A stretch of DNA of 64,000 nucleotides, taken from NCBI GenBank assembly GCA_937944855.1, contig CALFAY010000003.1, positions 1 to 64,000 on the forward strand, written 5' to 3'. Shown here piece after piece: positions 24,778 through 33,449 of this stretch (position 1 is the first letter of the stretch; each line of letters starts with the position of its first letter). Under the pieces are notes generated by a model, which did no database searches, was not told the DNA's origin, and saw nothing but the letters and a program-made list of their open reading frames with translations. The position numbers and the translations under genes are program-made. The DNA is from an uncultured Planctomycetota bacterium. Its GTDB lineage: Bacteria; Planctomycetota; Planctomycetia; Gemmatales; HRBIN36.

Positions 24778-26031
24778 ATGGTTCAATTGAGTCGCTTCGC
24801 GGAAACGCTGAAGGTGGAGACGGCGTTCGATGTTCTCGCCGTGGCCAAGAAGCTGAAGGCCGCCGGCAAGGACGTCGTAGAACTGCAAATCGGCGACAGT
24901 CCGTTTCCCTCGACCCGCTCGGCCCTGGAAGCCGGCATCCGAGCGATCCGCGAAGGCCATACCCACTACTGTCCGTCGCCGGGCTGGCCGACCTTCCGGG
25001 AAACCATCGCCGAAACGTACAGTCGGGAGTTCGGCGTCCGGATCGGTCCCGAGAACGTGGTTGTGACGCCGGGAGCCAAGGTCGTCGAGCAGTTCTTTTG
25101 TGAAGCGGTGCTCGATCCGGGCGATTCCGTGCTGGTGTTCAGCCCGCATTTTCCCACCTACGGTCCGAATATCGAACGCCGACAGGCCCAAGCCTGGTAC
25201 GTCCCGCTGCGGCCGGAAAACCGATTTCGCCCGGAACCGGAACAGGTCGAGCGCTTCCTGCGGGAAGCCCCCCGGCCCAAAGCGGTCTTCCTCAACTCGC
25301 CGCATAATCCCACCGGTGGAGTGGCAACGGACGAGGATCTCCGCCACATCGCCGACCTGATCCGGGACAGGAACGTGGCCCTCTTCAGCGACGAGCCGTA
25401 CTGTCACATGGTCTGGGAAGGCCGGCATCACACGCCCTTGAAATTCGACGGCATACTGGATCAGTGCGTGGCTGCTTACACGTTCAGCAAGTCGTACAGC
25501 ATGAGCGGCTGGCGGGTCGGCTACGCCGTGACCAGCGCCCGGTTGGCCGAGGTGATCGGCAAGATGATCAACACCTCGCTGTCCTGCGTGCCGCCCATCA
25601 ATCAACTGGCCGGACAAGCCGCTCTCCTTCACGATTCCGCTGAACGGGATGAAGTCATGCTACGCTTCCGCCGGAAGGTGGATCTACTGGTGGACGAGCT
25701 GCGCAAGGTGCCCGAGGTACGGGTGGTGCCTCCGGCAGGCACCTTCTATGTCTTTCCCGACGTGTCAGCCGTTTGCCGCCGCCTGGGCATTCAATCGCAC
25801 GGTTTGGCCATGTACTTGCTCGAAGGAGCGGACGACCGTTTCGGCGTGGCTTGCCTGGGCGGAGAATGCTTCGGCGAGCCAGGCCGCGGCTTCCTCCGAT
25901 TCTCCTGCGCCGAACCGGACGAACGGCTGGTACAGGCCGTGCAGTTTTTCGCCGAGGCCATCCACCGCGTTGACCGAGTGGCTCGCTATCTGCAAACGCA
26001 TCCCAACTACCGCCTCGCCTCGGCAGCGTGA
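24778..26031 (+). CDS. Class I/II PLP aminotransferase (aspartate aminotransferase-like)
   Basis: The 417-residue protein has the fold-type I pattern: VELQIGDSPFPSTRSAL, YCPSPGWPTFRETIAE, VVVTPGAKVVEQFF, NSPHNPTGGVATDED (the NPTG motif), LFSDEPYCHMVWEG, and the PLP lysine in TFSKSYSMSGWRVGY. A late FLRFSCAEPDE holds the substrate-carboxylate Arg. It belongs with AspC/AlaT-type enzymes; whether it acts on aspartate, aromatic or other amino acids cannot be decided. It lies 15 bases after the preceding hypothetical gene. Confidence 0.9.
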   Translation: MVQLSRFAETLKVETAFDVLAVAKKLKAAGKDVVELQIGDSPFPSTRSALEAGIRAIREGHTHYCPSPGWPTFRETIAETYSREFGVRIGPENVVVTPGAKVVEQFFCEAVLDPGDSVLVFSPHFPTYGPNIERRQAQAWYVPLRPENRFRPEPEQVERFLREAPRPKAVFLNSPHNPTGGVATDEDLRHIADLIRDRNVALFSDEPYCHMVWEGRHHTPLKFDGILDQCVAAYTFSKSYSMSGWRVGYAVTSARLAEVIGKMINTSLSCVPPINQLAGQAALLHDSAERDEVMLRFRRKVDLLVDELRKVPEVRVVPPAGTFYVFPDVSAVCRRLGIQSHGLAMYLLEGADDRFGVACLGGECFGEPGRGFLRFSCAEPDERLVQAVQFFAEAIHRVDRVARYLQTHPNYRLASAA

Positions 26032-26047
26032 ATTGCGACGGCTGTGT

Positions 26048-26566
26048 TCAGGGAAAAACATGGATCATCTCGGCCAGTCCGGCCTCGACGACCTCCCGAC
26101 CGGTGACGTATTTGCCCTGGCGAATCCATTCGGTGATGAGGGTGGGATTGCAGTTCAGCAGCTTGGCGAGAAGCTGGTCCATTTCGCGTTCCAAATACTC
26201 GAAGTGTCTGGCCCATTCTCCGGCCTCATCAGCGGCGACCCGCTTGTCGCTCTCCCATTTCATGCGGTGAAACAGGAACGTGCTGTAGGGCATGACGAAG
26301 CGGCGTTGACAGGCGGCAAAGACAAGCAAGGCGGCAGAGGAACATTCGCTCAGGACCACGATCCGGCCCTTGATGCGTCGTAAGCGGATCATCGCGGCCA
26401 CAGCCAGCGAGCCATACACGCTGCCTCCTGCCGAATCCATGTAGAAAACGCACTCGCTGCCTTCCGGAGTGTCCAGGAGAGCCTTCAGGGTTTCGGCTTC
26501 CCAGTCGTCCACATCGCCGATGAGGGTCAATTCCGTGACGTCTTTGCGGGTTTTGCGTTTGGCCAT
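26048..26566 (-). CDS. Stand-alone ClpP/crotonase-fold serine protease-like protein
   Basis: The ATG at 26566 has GGAAGGG just upstream and gives 172 residues. The core follows ClpP: LTLIGDVDDWEAETLKALLD, YMDSAGGSVYGSLAVAAMI (oxyanion GGS), SECSSAALLVFAACQRRFVM (nucleophile Ser at the ClpP Ser-98 position), then YSTFLFHRMKWES (catalytic His) and an acidic C-terminal part. The nucleophile context (SSA) is not the GMAASMG of housekeeping ClpP, no ATPase partner is adjacent, and the N-terminal loop is Lys/Arg-rich (MAKRKTRKD). It may be a divergent ClpP paralogue or an SDH-type peptidase. Confidence 0.78.
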   Translation of the reverse strand: MAKRKTRKDVTELTLIGDVDDWEAETLKALLDTPEGSECVFYMDSAGGSVYGSLAVAAMIRLRRIKGRIVVLSECSSAALLVFAACQRRFVMPYSTFLFHRMKWESDKRVAADEAGEWARHFEYLEREMDQLLAKLLNCNPTLITEWIRQGKYVTGREVVEAGLAEMIHVFP

Positions 26567-26610
26567 GAGTGCCCTTCCAATAAACAAACCGGAGCTCGCA
26601 CTATCTTCGG

Positions 26611-26638
26611 TTTACGGGCTGGGACATCTTGCTAATTT
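26611..26638 (+). promoter_or_regulatory. Possible promoter of the Tyr/Pro-rich secreted protein gene
   Basis: TTTACG (26611-26616), 16 bases, then TAATTT (26633-26638), in the gap between divergent genes. Both boxes are partial matches. Confidence 0.35.
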
Positions 26639-26707
26639 AGAAGGACTGACAGGTCCAGCGCGGCAGTTCCGAAGGTCGAGATTCGCCAATTCCGTGAGGT
26701 GTGAACC

Positions 26708-27127
26708 ATGCTGCGAGTCATGCTGGCAGGGGCGATTTTGTTGAGTTCAACGGTCCTGGCGACCGCCGATGAACGCTACTTTTACTGGCCCAACGCTCCG
26801 GCCAGACTTCCTTACTATCCGCCTTTGAAATACGGTCCGGGCAATCACTTCCCTTATCCGTTTCAGGAATGGTATCCCGGACATCCCTACGCTCACCTGT
26901 ACTATCCGTACCTCTACACGCCGTACTCGGCCTACTACGCTTATCCGACGTTCGACGTGTACGGTAAGTCCTACAATCCCTTCGCTCCGCCGGTGCCGTT
27001 CCGCGTGCCGACTTTGATTCAGCCGCACGGCGGTGAGGCGCTGCCGGTCGCCCCGCAGCCGGTGCCAGCTGAGGCTCAGGGCCAAAAGCAGCCGGAAGCG
27101 GAGAAAAAGCCGGACAACGGCAAGTGA
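26708..27127 (+). CDS. Small secreted Tyr/Pro-rich protein
   Basis: The 139-residue product has a signal peptide (MLRVMLAGAILLSSTVLATA) and a mature part full of aromatic residues and proline (for example HLYYPYLYTPYSAYYAYPTF), ending in a Pro/Gln/Glu/Lys tail. No domain is recognisable. The composition suggests a disordered, sticky extracellular or wall-associated protein. It is divergent from the ClpP-like gene and ends 6 bases from the convergent SGNH gene. Function unknown. Confidence 0.72.
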   Translation: MLRVMLAGAILLSSTVLATADERYFYWPNAPARLPYYPPLKYGPGNHFPYPFQEWYPGHPYAHLYYPYLYTPYSAYYAYPTFDVYGKSYNPFAPPVPFRVPTLIQPHGGEALPVAPQPVPAEAQGQKQPEAEKKPDNGK

Positions 27128-27133
27128 TTTCTC

Positions 27134-28309
27134 TCAATTTCGGGTCGGCGGAGGGTCGCTCGGAATCCATGCTCGGGCCAGTGTTCCCTGTTTCAGCCGA
27201 GAGGCGATTAACCGGGCAGCCAAGGCGTGGCCCTCCGCCGTCCAGTGTTGGTCGCGCGGCAGATACAGGAGAGCAGAGCCGGTGGGATTGGCCAGGCGGA
27301 ACCCATCCAGCAGGTCGAGCACTGCGATGCCGTGCTGGTGGCAGTAGGCTGTCACTGCCCGTTGATAGCCATCATGTTCGAGTCGGCAGCCGTCCGCCAG
27401 ATAGCGTAAGCCGACTTGGCGGGCGAAATCCAAGGGCACCGGCTCGACCTGCGGTCCGAGCGGGATAAGCACAAGCAGAAACGGCACTCCCTCGTGCCGA
27501 AGTTCCTGGTCCACAAGCCGAACATAATTCAGCGAATAGGCCAGGGCCTCTTCGTCCTCCCGGTTGTACGGTTCGTGAACTATGGCATCGTAGCCCTCCT
27601 TCAGGGAGGCAGGACTCGCAACGCGGCTGCTGCGCAGGCTTCGGTGCAGCAACCGCCAGGCCGAGAACATGTCCAGGACGCGACGGACGCAGCGTCCCCA
27701 GCCGGTTCCCGAAGGCACGACGGCTTGCAAGTCTTCGCTCATGCAGACGGCCCGGGAGCGGAACCGCCAGTCTTCCGTGATATCGGAGAAATGGTGCAGA
27801 CACAGCACCATGTCCGGTTTCCACTGAAGGACCCACTCCCGAATAATAAGGTATTCCAGAGACGTGCTGAAGCCGCTGCATCCGAAGTTCAGCACTTCCG
27901 CAAGCTGACTGTGCGACAGCAGGGCCTCCAGTCGCTTGCAGATCCCTTCATGCTCCTCGACCTGCATCGCTTCAACAAACGAATCACCGAGCACGGCGAC
28001 GCGGCGGATACCCGGCGGCTTCTCTATGTTTCTCGGCGAAGCGTCCCGCATGCCATGTTCGTTGAAGCGTACCTGCTGGCGAATGCCCTCTCCGGGAACG
28101 TGGTAAGTGAAACAGAAGTCACGGCGGTGCCAGTGATGCCAGATGGGGTGGGGCACAATGCCGGTTTCCGAGGTCGGGAGGTCGGGCCAGAGCAACCGGA
28201 CGGCGCACTCCAAAAGTATCAAACTGAAACCCACCGACAGGGCTGACGCCAGAAGGCGTTTCCACCGATGTCTAAGGACTGGTTCGCTCTGGACCTGGGA
28301 TTCAGACAT
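27134..28309 (-). CDS. Membrane-anchored SGNH/GDSL hydrolase-like protein
   Basis: Starting at ATG 28309 the product has 391 residues. One N-terminal transmembrane segment (LLASALSVGFSLILLECAVRLLW) is followed by an SGNH-type domain: VAVLGDSFVEAMQV (block I GDS with the nucleophile Ser), VLNFGCSGFSTS (block II Gly), a central helical stretch, and DQHWTAEGHALAARL (block V DxxH). Domains of this type in polysaccharide loci act as acyl-esterases or acetyltransferases (AlgX/AlgJ-like). It overlaps the end of the ABC permease gene, so all three genes of this unit are probably one transcript. Confidence 0.82.
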   Translation of the reverse strand: MSESQVQSEPVLRHRWKRLLASALSVGFSLILLECAVRLLWPDLPTSETGIVPHPIWHHWHRRDFCFTYHVPGEGIRQQVRFNEHGMRDASPRNIEKPPGIRRVAVLGDSFVEAMQVEEHEGICKRLEALLSHSQLAEVLNFGCSGFSTSLEYLIIREWVLQWKPDMVLCLHHFSDITEDWRFRSRAVCMSEDLQAVVPSGTGWGRCVRRVLDMFSAWRLLHRSLRSSRVASPASLKEGYDAIVHEPYNREDEEALAYSLNYVRLVDQELRHEGVPFLLVLIPLGPQVEPVPLDFARQVGLRYLADGCRLEHDGYQRAVTAYCHQHGIAVLDLLDGFRLANPTGSALLYLPRDQHWTAEGHALAARLIASRLKQGTLARAWIPSDPPPTRN

Positions 28310-29075
28310 CGCGGCGAGCAAAGTGTACGAGTCCTACCACGGCAGCAAGGACCGAAATCACAGCACACCACCCGATCAACTCCAGTTGCGGGCCGAACTC
28401 GAACTGCCCCTGAACCAGAAGGGCCATGAGCCGATGCAGTCGTAACGGGTTGAGTTGGCCGAAACCCAGCAGGGCCAGCCCCAAGCCGGTTCCGTACAGA
28501 CTCATCCACAACACCGCGACTGCCAACACTGTGCTGTTGCACAAGGAGGACATGGCAACGCCGCACGACGCCACCATCGCCAGCACCGCGGAAACGATCA
28601 CGAAACCGAGCAGGCAACCGAAGACCGACAGATCGAATTGCAACAAAAAGCAACTGCCGGCCAAAAGCGACCCGGCCAGGAACCAGTAGCTGGCCAGCGT
28701 GGTCAGGAGGCGCGAATGCCACTTGGCCAGGAAATACTCGTAGCGGCTGATGCCACGGCTGAGGACCGAATCGGCGAGGATGCCTCGCTCGGAGGAGATG
28801 GTTCCGGCCGTCAGCAGAATCACCAGTGTCGGGCCGATCAGCAGGGAAAACTGAAGCACCTCGGACATGAATGCGGCCGAAGATTGCAGGATGCCCGCCT
28901 GATAGTGGATCGCTACTCGGTGCAGCAGATAGCCAAATCCCAGCACCGCGCCGGCCAGCACCCAGACACGGAAAACCCAGCTGCGGAGCGTTTGCCAGGC
29001 GTCCATCTGGAGCACCGCCCAGTAGGGGAGGAGCAAGCTGTGGCGAAGCGGCGGATGGACCAGCGATGCGTCCAT
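28302..29075 (-). CDS. ABC-2 type transporter permease
   Basis: About six transmembrane segments are visible (for example FRVWVLAGAVLGFGYLL, FSLLIGPTLVILLTAGTIS, ILAVAVLWMSLYGTGLGLAL-like region), with the ABC-2 hallmark cytoplasmic ISSERGILADSVLSRGISRYEY after the second. The ATG at 29075 has GAGGG close upstream and gives 257 residues; the ATG at 29111, which overlaps the ATPase stop as ATGA, is an alternative adding 12 residues. With the ATPase it should form an exporter or membrane-remodelling complex. The SGNH gene downstream hints at envelope maintenance, but the cargo is unknown. Confidence 0.85.
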   Translation of the reverse strand: MDASLVHPPLRHSLLLPYWAVLQMDAWQTLRSWVFRVWVLAGAVLGFGYLLHRVAIHYQAGILQSSAAFMSEVLQFSLLIGPTLVILLTAGTISSERGILADSVLSRGISRYEYFLAKWHSRLLTTLASYWFLAGSLLAGSCFLLQFDLSVFGCLLGFVIVSAVLAMVASCGVAMSSLCNSTVLAVAVLWMSLYGTGLGLALLGFGQLNPLRLHRLMALLVQGQFEFGPQLELIGWCAVISVLAAVVGLVHFARRDV

Positions 29076-29107
29076 GGTTTCCCTCGTCCAAGCGGATGTC
29101 GTACCAG

Positions 29108-30109
29108 TCATTCGTCCGGAGCGGCGTATGCCCGAGCAAAGCCGCGGGACTCTTCTTTCTCCACCAGATCGAGAAACGCCTGCTCGGTCTGCTGGCCGAC
29201 GCTGCGGATGCTGACGAGGTTGACTTTGTTATCGGCCAGGGTCATGAACACGTTGGCCAACACCGAGGAGTTGGACACGTCGTCATTGAGGCGAAGTTCC
29301 AGGCGACGTTGACGGATGTGGACCGTCTTGAACTCCGGCAAACTCTTGATCACCGAAGCCGCCTTGGTGATGGCTTTCTGATCGCCTTCCAGATCCAGTT
29401 CGTAATGGTTGCGGCGCATTCGCCCTTTGAGGTCCTGAAGGGAGCCGAAGTAGATCAGGTGTCCCCGACTCAGCACCGCTGCATGGTTGCAGACTTCGTC
29501 GATGTCGCTGAGGTTGTGGCTGGAGACGATCAGCGTTTTGTCCTTGCTCAGGTTCTTGATCAGTTCGAGCATGGAGCGGCGGGCCTCGGGATCCAGCCCA
29601 TGCGTCGGTTCGTCCCAGATGAGCAATTCCGGTTCGTTGATCAAACTGGTGGCGACGGCCAGACGGGCAGTCATGCCGTTGGAGAAACCGGCAATGGGAT
29701 CGCCGGAAACTTCCAGGAGTCCGACGGCGCGAATCAGCGAAGCCAGCCGCGGCTTGCGGACCTGGGCGGGCAGACCAAATAGCTTGGCCATGAAGTCCAG
29801 ATAGACGATCGGCGTCATGCCAGGCGGAAACTGGGGATTCGTCGGGATGTAGCCGATCTTGCGGCGTAGCGCGGCGGCATTGGGGCCCATCTTCTTGCCG
29901 CAGACTTTCACCCAGCCCGCCGTCGGCCGATGCAGCCCCAGTATCAGCCGCAACAGCGTCGTCTTGCCCGCTCCGTTGGGACCGAGCAGACCCAGGACGC
30001 AGCCCGGCTCGATAGACAAGGTCACGTCATTCAGGGCAATCTGGCGGTTTTGGTAAATCTTGGTCAGCTTGTGCGTTTCGACCACCAGATTTGAGGCCGA
30101 TTCCGCCAC
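29108..30109 (-). CDS. ABC transporter ATPase with divergent signature motif
   Basis: The start is GTG at 30109 with GGGAGGG 8 bases upstream; 333 residues. Walker A is LLGPNGAGKTTLLRLILG, the Q loop lies in IPTNPQFPPG, Walker B is LLIWDEPTHGLD and the switch His is in VSSHNLSDIDE. The signature LSGGQ is replaced by GFSNGMTARLAVA. The C-terminal 110 residues resemble the DUF4162-type extension of CcmA-like exporter ATPases. It is the first gene of a unit with the permease and SGNH genes. A strong -10 (TATACT, 30150-30155) lies upstream, without a clear -35. Confidence 0.9.
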   Translation of the reverse strand: MAESASNLVVETHKLTKIYQNRQIALNDVTLSIEPGCVLGLLGPNGAGKTTLLRLILGLHRPTAGWVKVCGKKMGPNAAALRRKIGYIPTNPQFPPGMTPIVYLDFMAKLFGLPAQVRKPRLASLIRAVGLLEVSGDPIAGFSNGMTARLAVATSLINEPELLIWDEPTHGLDPEARRSMLELIKNLSKDKTLIVSSHNLSDIDEVCNHAAVLSRGHLIYFGSLQDLKGRMRRNHYELDLEGDQKAITKAASVIKSLPEFKTVHIRQRRLELRLNDDVSNSSVLANVFMTLADNKVNLVSIRSVGQQTEQAFLDLVEKEESRGFARAYAAPDE

Positions 30110-30197
30110 GGCATTCCCTCCCTCTTCCGTGAGGGTAGCAATCGGGCCGGAGTATAGGTTCCGTTCCCGTTCTTGCCTAGTCGAATCGCTTTAGAGC

Positions 30198-30232
30198 AAA
30201 AAAACCTCTCCGTGTCCGCTCCGGCGGACCGG
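30198..30232 (-). terminator. Rho-independent terminator after the NagB-like gene
   Basis: On the minus strand GTCCGC/GCGGAC close on a CGGA tetraloop, extended by CCG/CGG past a one-base bulge. A run of seven T (30198-30204) follows within a few bases. It lies about 40 bases after the stop at 30273. Confidence 0.75.
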
Positions 30233-30272
30233 CACGCTCTTGAGTAAAGATCGGCAAATCGCAGCGCGATAG

Positions 30273-31223
30273 TCAATTACACTCCGGCACAAGCGGACCC
30301 GCCAGTTCTTGCAGGAAAAACAGCCGCCCCGGTAACGTCGGCATATAGGAGCTGGGGATCCACGGCGTCGGCTCGTGGTGCAACGTCATCCACAAGGACA
30401 TGCCCTGCCACATCATGCCCCGTCCCAAGCTGCCGTCTGCCCCGCCGATGATGCGGTCCGAGGCGAGGAACAGACCCGGCCCGATGGTGTTGGCATAGGC
30501 AGGCACCAGCGTCGTCCGGCTCTTGAAACTGGTGATGGCGTTCTGTTCGATGGTCAGAGGATGGAGCCTGGCACCGAGGCGATGTGTCGGCTTTCGCCAT
30601 TCCGCCTCCGAGGGGTACTCGGCAGCGAAGTGAGGCTCCCAGAAGGCGATGTGACAGACTCGGCCGATGCCGAACACCGTCACCAGCTCCCCGCCCTGCT
30701 GCTTCAAAGCGGCAATCTGCTCGGCATAGGTGGGCAATTCGGAGGCAATGGCGAAGTGACGTTGTTCAGGCGGGACTGTGCGTTCTCCCAACGGGCCGTA
30801 AAAGGCCTGTTCCATCGCATGCTGAAAAGCTCCCGGATGATCGCCGGGCAAGGTATTGCCCTGAGCATCCGACCATTCGTCCATATTAAAGCCGTGGACA
30901 TGCGAACAGGTCAGGCCCCATTCCCGGATGAACCAGACCGCCCAGCGGTACATGCCCATCGGGCCAACGGGCAGAATGAGGATGAGAGGTCGCCCGGCGA
31001 CCTGGGTCCGTTGCACGGCCCGGGCGATCTCGTGGCCCATGCAGGTGTCGAAGTCGGTCAACCTGGCACAGGGGACCGGCTCAAATTGCGGATGCCACCA
31101 CGGCTCCCGCTTCGTGATCTCGCTCGGCGGGCGGGAGGCCAGCTTGTCGATCTTGGCCAAGTCCCAACCGGCCGGCAGAAAACCTTCCAACATTGAGCCG
31201 CTTATGGTACTGATAAGGTCCAT
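30273..31223 (-). CDS. Glucosamine-6-phosphate deaminase-like protein, altered active site
   Basis: The ATG at 31223 follows AAAGGGG and gives 316 residues. The NagB/RpiA fold is recognisable from [20 protein letters not shown] (sugar-phosphate loop), [11 protein letters not shown] (catalytic-region Asp pair) and [16 protein letters not shown]. In true NagB the last motif is GxGxDGHIAFNEP; here D-G becomes V-C and N becomes W, though the His and Glu-Pro remain, and the usual GxTP phosphate loop is changed. The substrate is therefore probably not glucosamine-6-phosphate, or catalysis is altered. It is a single gene with a good terminator, divergent from a secreted-protein gene. Confidence 0.75.
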   Translation of the reverse strand: MDLISTISGSMLEGFLPAGWDLAKIDKLASRPPSEITKREPWWHPQFEPVPCARLTDFDTCMGHEIARAVQRTQVAGRPLILILPVGPMGMYRWAVWFIREWGLTCSHVHGFNMDEWSDAQGNTLPGDHPGAFQHAMEQAFYGPLGERTVPPEQRHFAIASELPTYAEQIAALKQQGGELVTVFGIGRVCHIAFWEPHFAAEYPSEAEWRKPTHRLGARLHPLTIEQNAITSFKSRTTLVPAYANTIGPGLFLASDRIIGGADGSLGRGMMWQGMSLWMTLHHEPTPWIPSSYMPTLPGRLFFLQELAGPLVPECN

Positions 31224-31378
31224 GAACCGCCCCTTTCCACGCCCAGCGACGCCGACCAGTCTGGCGCTGCCACAGGTTGTACGATGGCCGATGCGTCGCC
31301 CCACTAGTATCAATGACCGGAACAGACCGGCGATTGTGGCACGATTTCGGTGGTTATTGTGAGGAAGGAGAGACTCCG

Positions 31379-32356
31379 TTGCAACGGTTCAAGTTCATCA
31401 CAGCGGCCCTGCTCGTGGTTCTGGCGGCTCCAGTGGCGGCCCAGGAGAACGGGGTCGAACTCGCCTGGAAGTTCGAGAAAGGCAAGACCTTCTACCAGAC
31501 GCTCAAGACCAAGACCTCGCAGACCATGAACATCATGAGTCAGCCGGTCAAACAGGACCAGGAGCAGGAGTTCGTTTTCAGCTGGACGGTCAAGGACGTG
31601 GGCGAGGCCGGCGTCGTTCTGGAGCAGAAAATCGAAGCGGTCAACATGAGCATCAAGATCGGCACCAACGAGGTGCGCTACAACAGTACCGCTCGGGACG
31701 CCGCCGACAACCCGCTTTCCACCTTCTTCAAACCGCTGGTGGGGTCCAGCTTCACCTTGACGCTCGATCCCAAGACCCTGAAAGTGACCAAGGTCGAAGG
31801 CCGGGAAGAGTTCGTCAAGAAGGTGACCGAAGCCAATCCGCAGATGGCGGGTCTGCTCCGCGTCATCCTCAGCGAGGACCAGTTGAAGCAGATGGCGGAA
31901 CCGGCCTTCGCCGTCGTCAAGGGACCAGGCGAGAAGGTCAAGCCCAAGGACACATGGACCCGAGAGAGCAAGCTGAGCATGGGACCGATCGGCTCTTACG
32001 ACACCAAATACACCTACACCTACGTCGGTCCCGAGGAGCGCACCGGGGCGGATGGCAAGAAAGTCACGCTCCACAAGATCGAGATGAAGACCGAACTGAC
32101 CTACAAGCCTCCTGCTGCCAACGAGGCGTCAGGACTTCCGTTCCGCATCGACTCCGGCAACTTGAAGACCACCGAGGCCAGCGGCACGATCTATTTCGAC
32201 GTCGAGAAGGGCCGCGTCGCTGAAAGCTCCATGAAGGTCAATATCGACGGCAAACTCAACATCAGCGTCGCCGAGCAGAAGGCGGAAGTGGACCTGAAGC
32301 AGGAGCAGACCACCACCACGACGACCTCGGATGCCAACCCATTTGCCGGCCGCTAA
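31379..32356 (+). CDS. Secreted DUF6263-like protein
   Basis: The start is taken as TTG at 31379 because a GAAGGAG site lies 8 bases upstream and the protein then opens with a signal peptide ([20 protein letters not shown]). The 325-residue product has the planctomycete DUF6263-like pattern: [20 protein letters not shown], then beta-rich repeats ([40 protein letters not shown]) and a late [19 protein letters not shown]. It is likely periplasmic or lipid-associated; function unknown. A clear terminator follows at 32433-32470. The family name is from memory of the pattern. Confidence 0.75.
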   Translation: MQRFKFITAALLVVLAAPVAAQENGVELAWKFEKGKTFYQTLKTKTSQTMNIMSQPVKQDQEQEFVFSWTVKDVGEAGVVLEQKIEAVNMSIKIGTNEVRYNSTARDAADNPLSTFFKPLVGSSFTLTLDPKTLKVTKVEGREEFVKKVTEANPQMAGLLRVILSEDQLKQMAEPAFAVVKGPGEKVKPKDTWTRESKLSMGPIGSYDTKYTYTYVGPEERTGADGKKVTLHKIEMKTELTYKPPAANEASGLPFRIDSGNLKTTEASGTIYFDVEKGRVAESSMKVNIDGKLNISVAEQKAEVDLKQEQTTTTTTSDANPFAGR

Positions 32357-32432
32357 GCGAATCGAAGCACGAGGTCGGCAAAGCTCCGTTTGCCACGGGC
32401 TGGCCGACTGATCTCCCAATTGCTCGGACTCT

Positions 32433-32470
32433 GCGGGGAGTTGATCACAGGATCGCCTCCCCGCTTTTTT
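32433..32470 (+). terminator. Rho-independent terminator after the DUF6263-like gene
   Basis: Stem GCGGGGAG (32433-32440) / CTCCCCGC (32457-32464), 16-base loop, followed directly by six T (32465-32470). It lies about 80 bases after the stop and just before the convergent acetamidase gene ends. Confidence 0.8.
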
Positions 32471-32489
32471 CTTGGGACCCGGTGAGGAG

Positions 32490-33404
32490 TTATCCCGTCG
32501 CTTTGGGGGGCAAGAACTCCCGACGGACCTTGGCGACGTAGGTGAAGGTCGGATTGACGAACTGCGTGCATCGTGCTTCGAGGATTTGTCCCAGGTACAG
32601 ATAAGCCTCCCCGCGGCTGAAACCGTAATCGGCTTCCAGCCACAGCACGAGAGCTTCGAGGGCATGGCGGAAAGCGTCTTCACAGGGTCGGGCCATGGCC
32701 ACGGTCATGATGTGTGTCGCATCTTCGATGCGAGGCCAGTGCAGGCTCGGCGGCGCGGGGGCCAGCGTGCATCGGAGGCGGACCCGCCCGCTGGCTTCGA
32801 TACCGCCAGCCCCGCAAATCTCGCCGTCGCCTTGGAGGGCGTGCATGTCACCGACGTGCAGTTTCGCGCCGGGGACCTGTACCCGAAGACGCACCACCGC
32901 CCCGGTTGTCACCTCCTGCACGTCCATGTTGCCGCCCCAGGGTCCGCCCCAGACGTTGCCGAAGGTTTCGTACTGCGGAGCGACGCCGAGGAAGCCCAAC
33001 ATCGGCTTGACGGGTAAACGGCGTTCGGAACTCCAGACCACATGGCCGTCTTCGATGCGCACGATGCGATGCTGAGGCCCGACACCGCTGGCACCAAACC
33101 ATCCGGGCACGGCTCCGTTGGCACCGCGGAAGGCCGTGAAGCCCAATGAATCGAGCTCGATCACTCCGACGTGGACGCTCAGCATCATGCCCGGCTCCGC
33201 TCCCTCGATGTGGATGCAGCCGCTGGCCGGATTGCCACCACGCAGCAACTGCCGCAGCATCGGACCGTCCGGGTGCTCGTCGAGCCAAGGTCCTCGGTTG
33301 AGTTGCGTCTCAACCTCGAATTCCTCTCCCGGCCGTACGTGGAGTGTCGCCGGGTTATTAGGACCAGTCTCGAAGTACAGCACCGCCCGCGTCGCTCGCT
33401 TCAT
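32490..33404 (-). CDS. Acetamidase/formamidase family protein
   Basis: The 304-residue protein matches the FmdA/AmdA family: VRPGEEFEVETQLNRGPW, an early PASGCIHIEGAEPGMMLSV, WGGNMDVQEVTTGAVVRLRV and LHVGDMHALQGDGEICGAGG, which carries the His, Asp and Glu metal or active-site residues. These enzymes hydrolyse short amides to the acid and ammonia, a typical nitrogen-scavenging role in the cytoplasm. The ATG at 33404 follows AGGAG. A membrane-protein gene lies about 45 bases upstream on the same strand. Confidence 0.9.
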   Translation of the reverse strand: MKRATRAVLYFETGPNNPATLHVRPGEEFEVETQLNRGPWLDEHPDGPMLRQLLRGGNPASGCIHIEGAEPGMMLSVHVGVIELDSLGFTAFRGANGAVPGWFGASGVGPQHRIVRIEDGHVVWSSERRLPVKPMLGFLGVAPQYETFGNVWGGPWGGNMDVQEVTTGAVVRLRVQVPGAKLHVGDMHALQGDGEICGAGGIEASGRVRLRCTLAPAPPSLHWPRIEDATHIMTVAMARPCEDAFRHALEALVLWLEADYGFSRGEAYLYLGQILEARCTQFVNPTFTYVAKVRREFLPPKATG

Positions 33405-33449
33405 GACTTTGCTCCTGGTCGGGTTAATCCCTCTGGCTCCATCCGCTGA

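Noticed and set aside
23917-25632. 571-codon minus-strand frame opposite the hypothetical and aminotransferase genes
   Set aside because: The plus-strand genes have ribosome-binding sites and an intact aminotransferase core; the antisense frame does not.
31337-31352. Possible sigma54 promoter (TGGCACG) before the DUF6263-like gene
   Set aside because: The -24 half is good, but the base pair 10 positions further is GT rather than GC, so the -12 element is missing.
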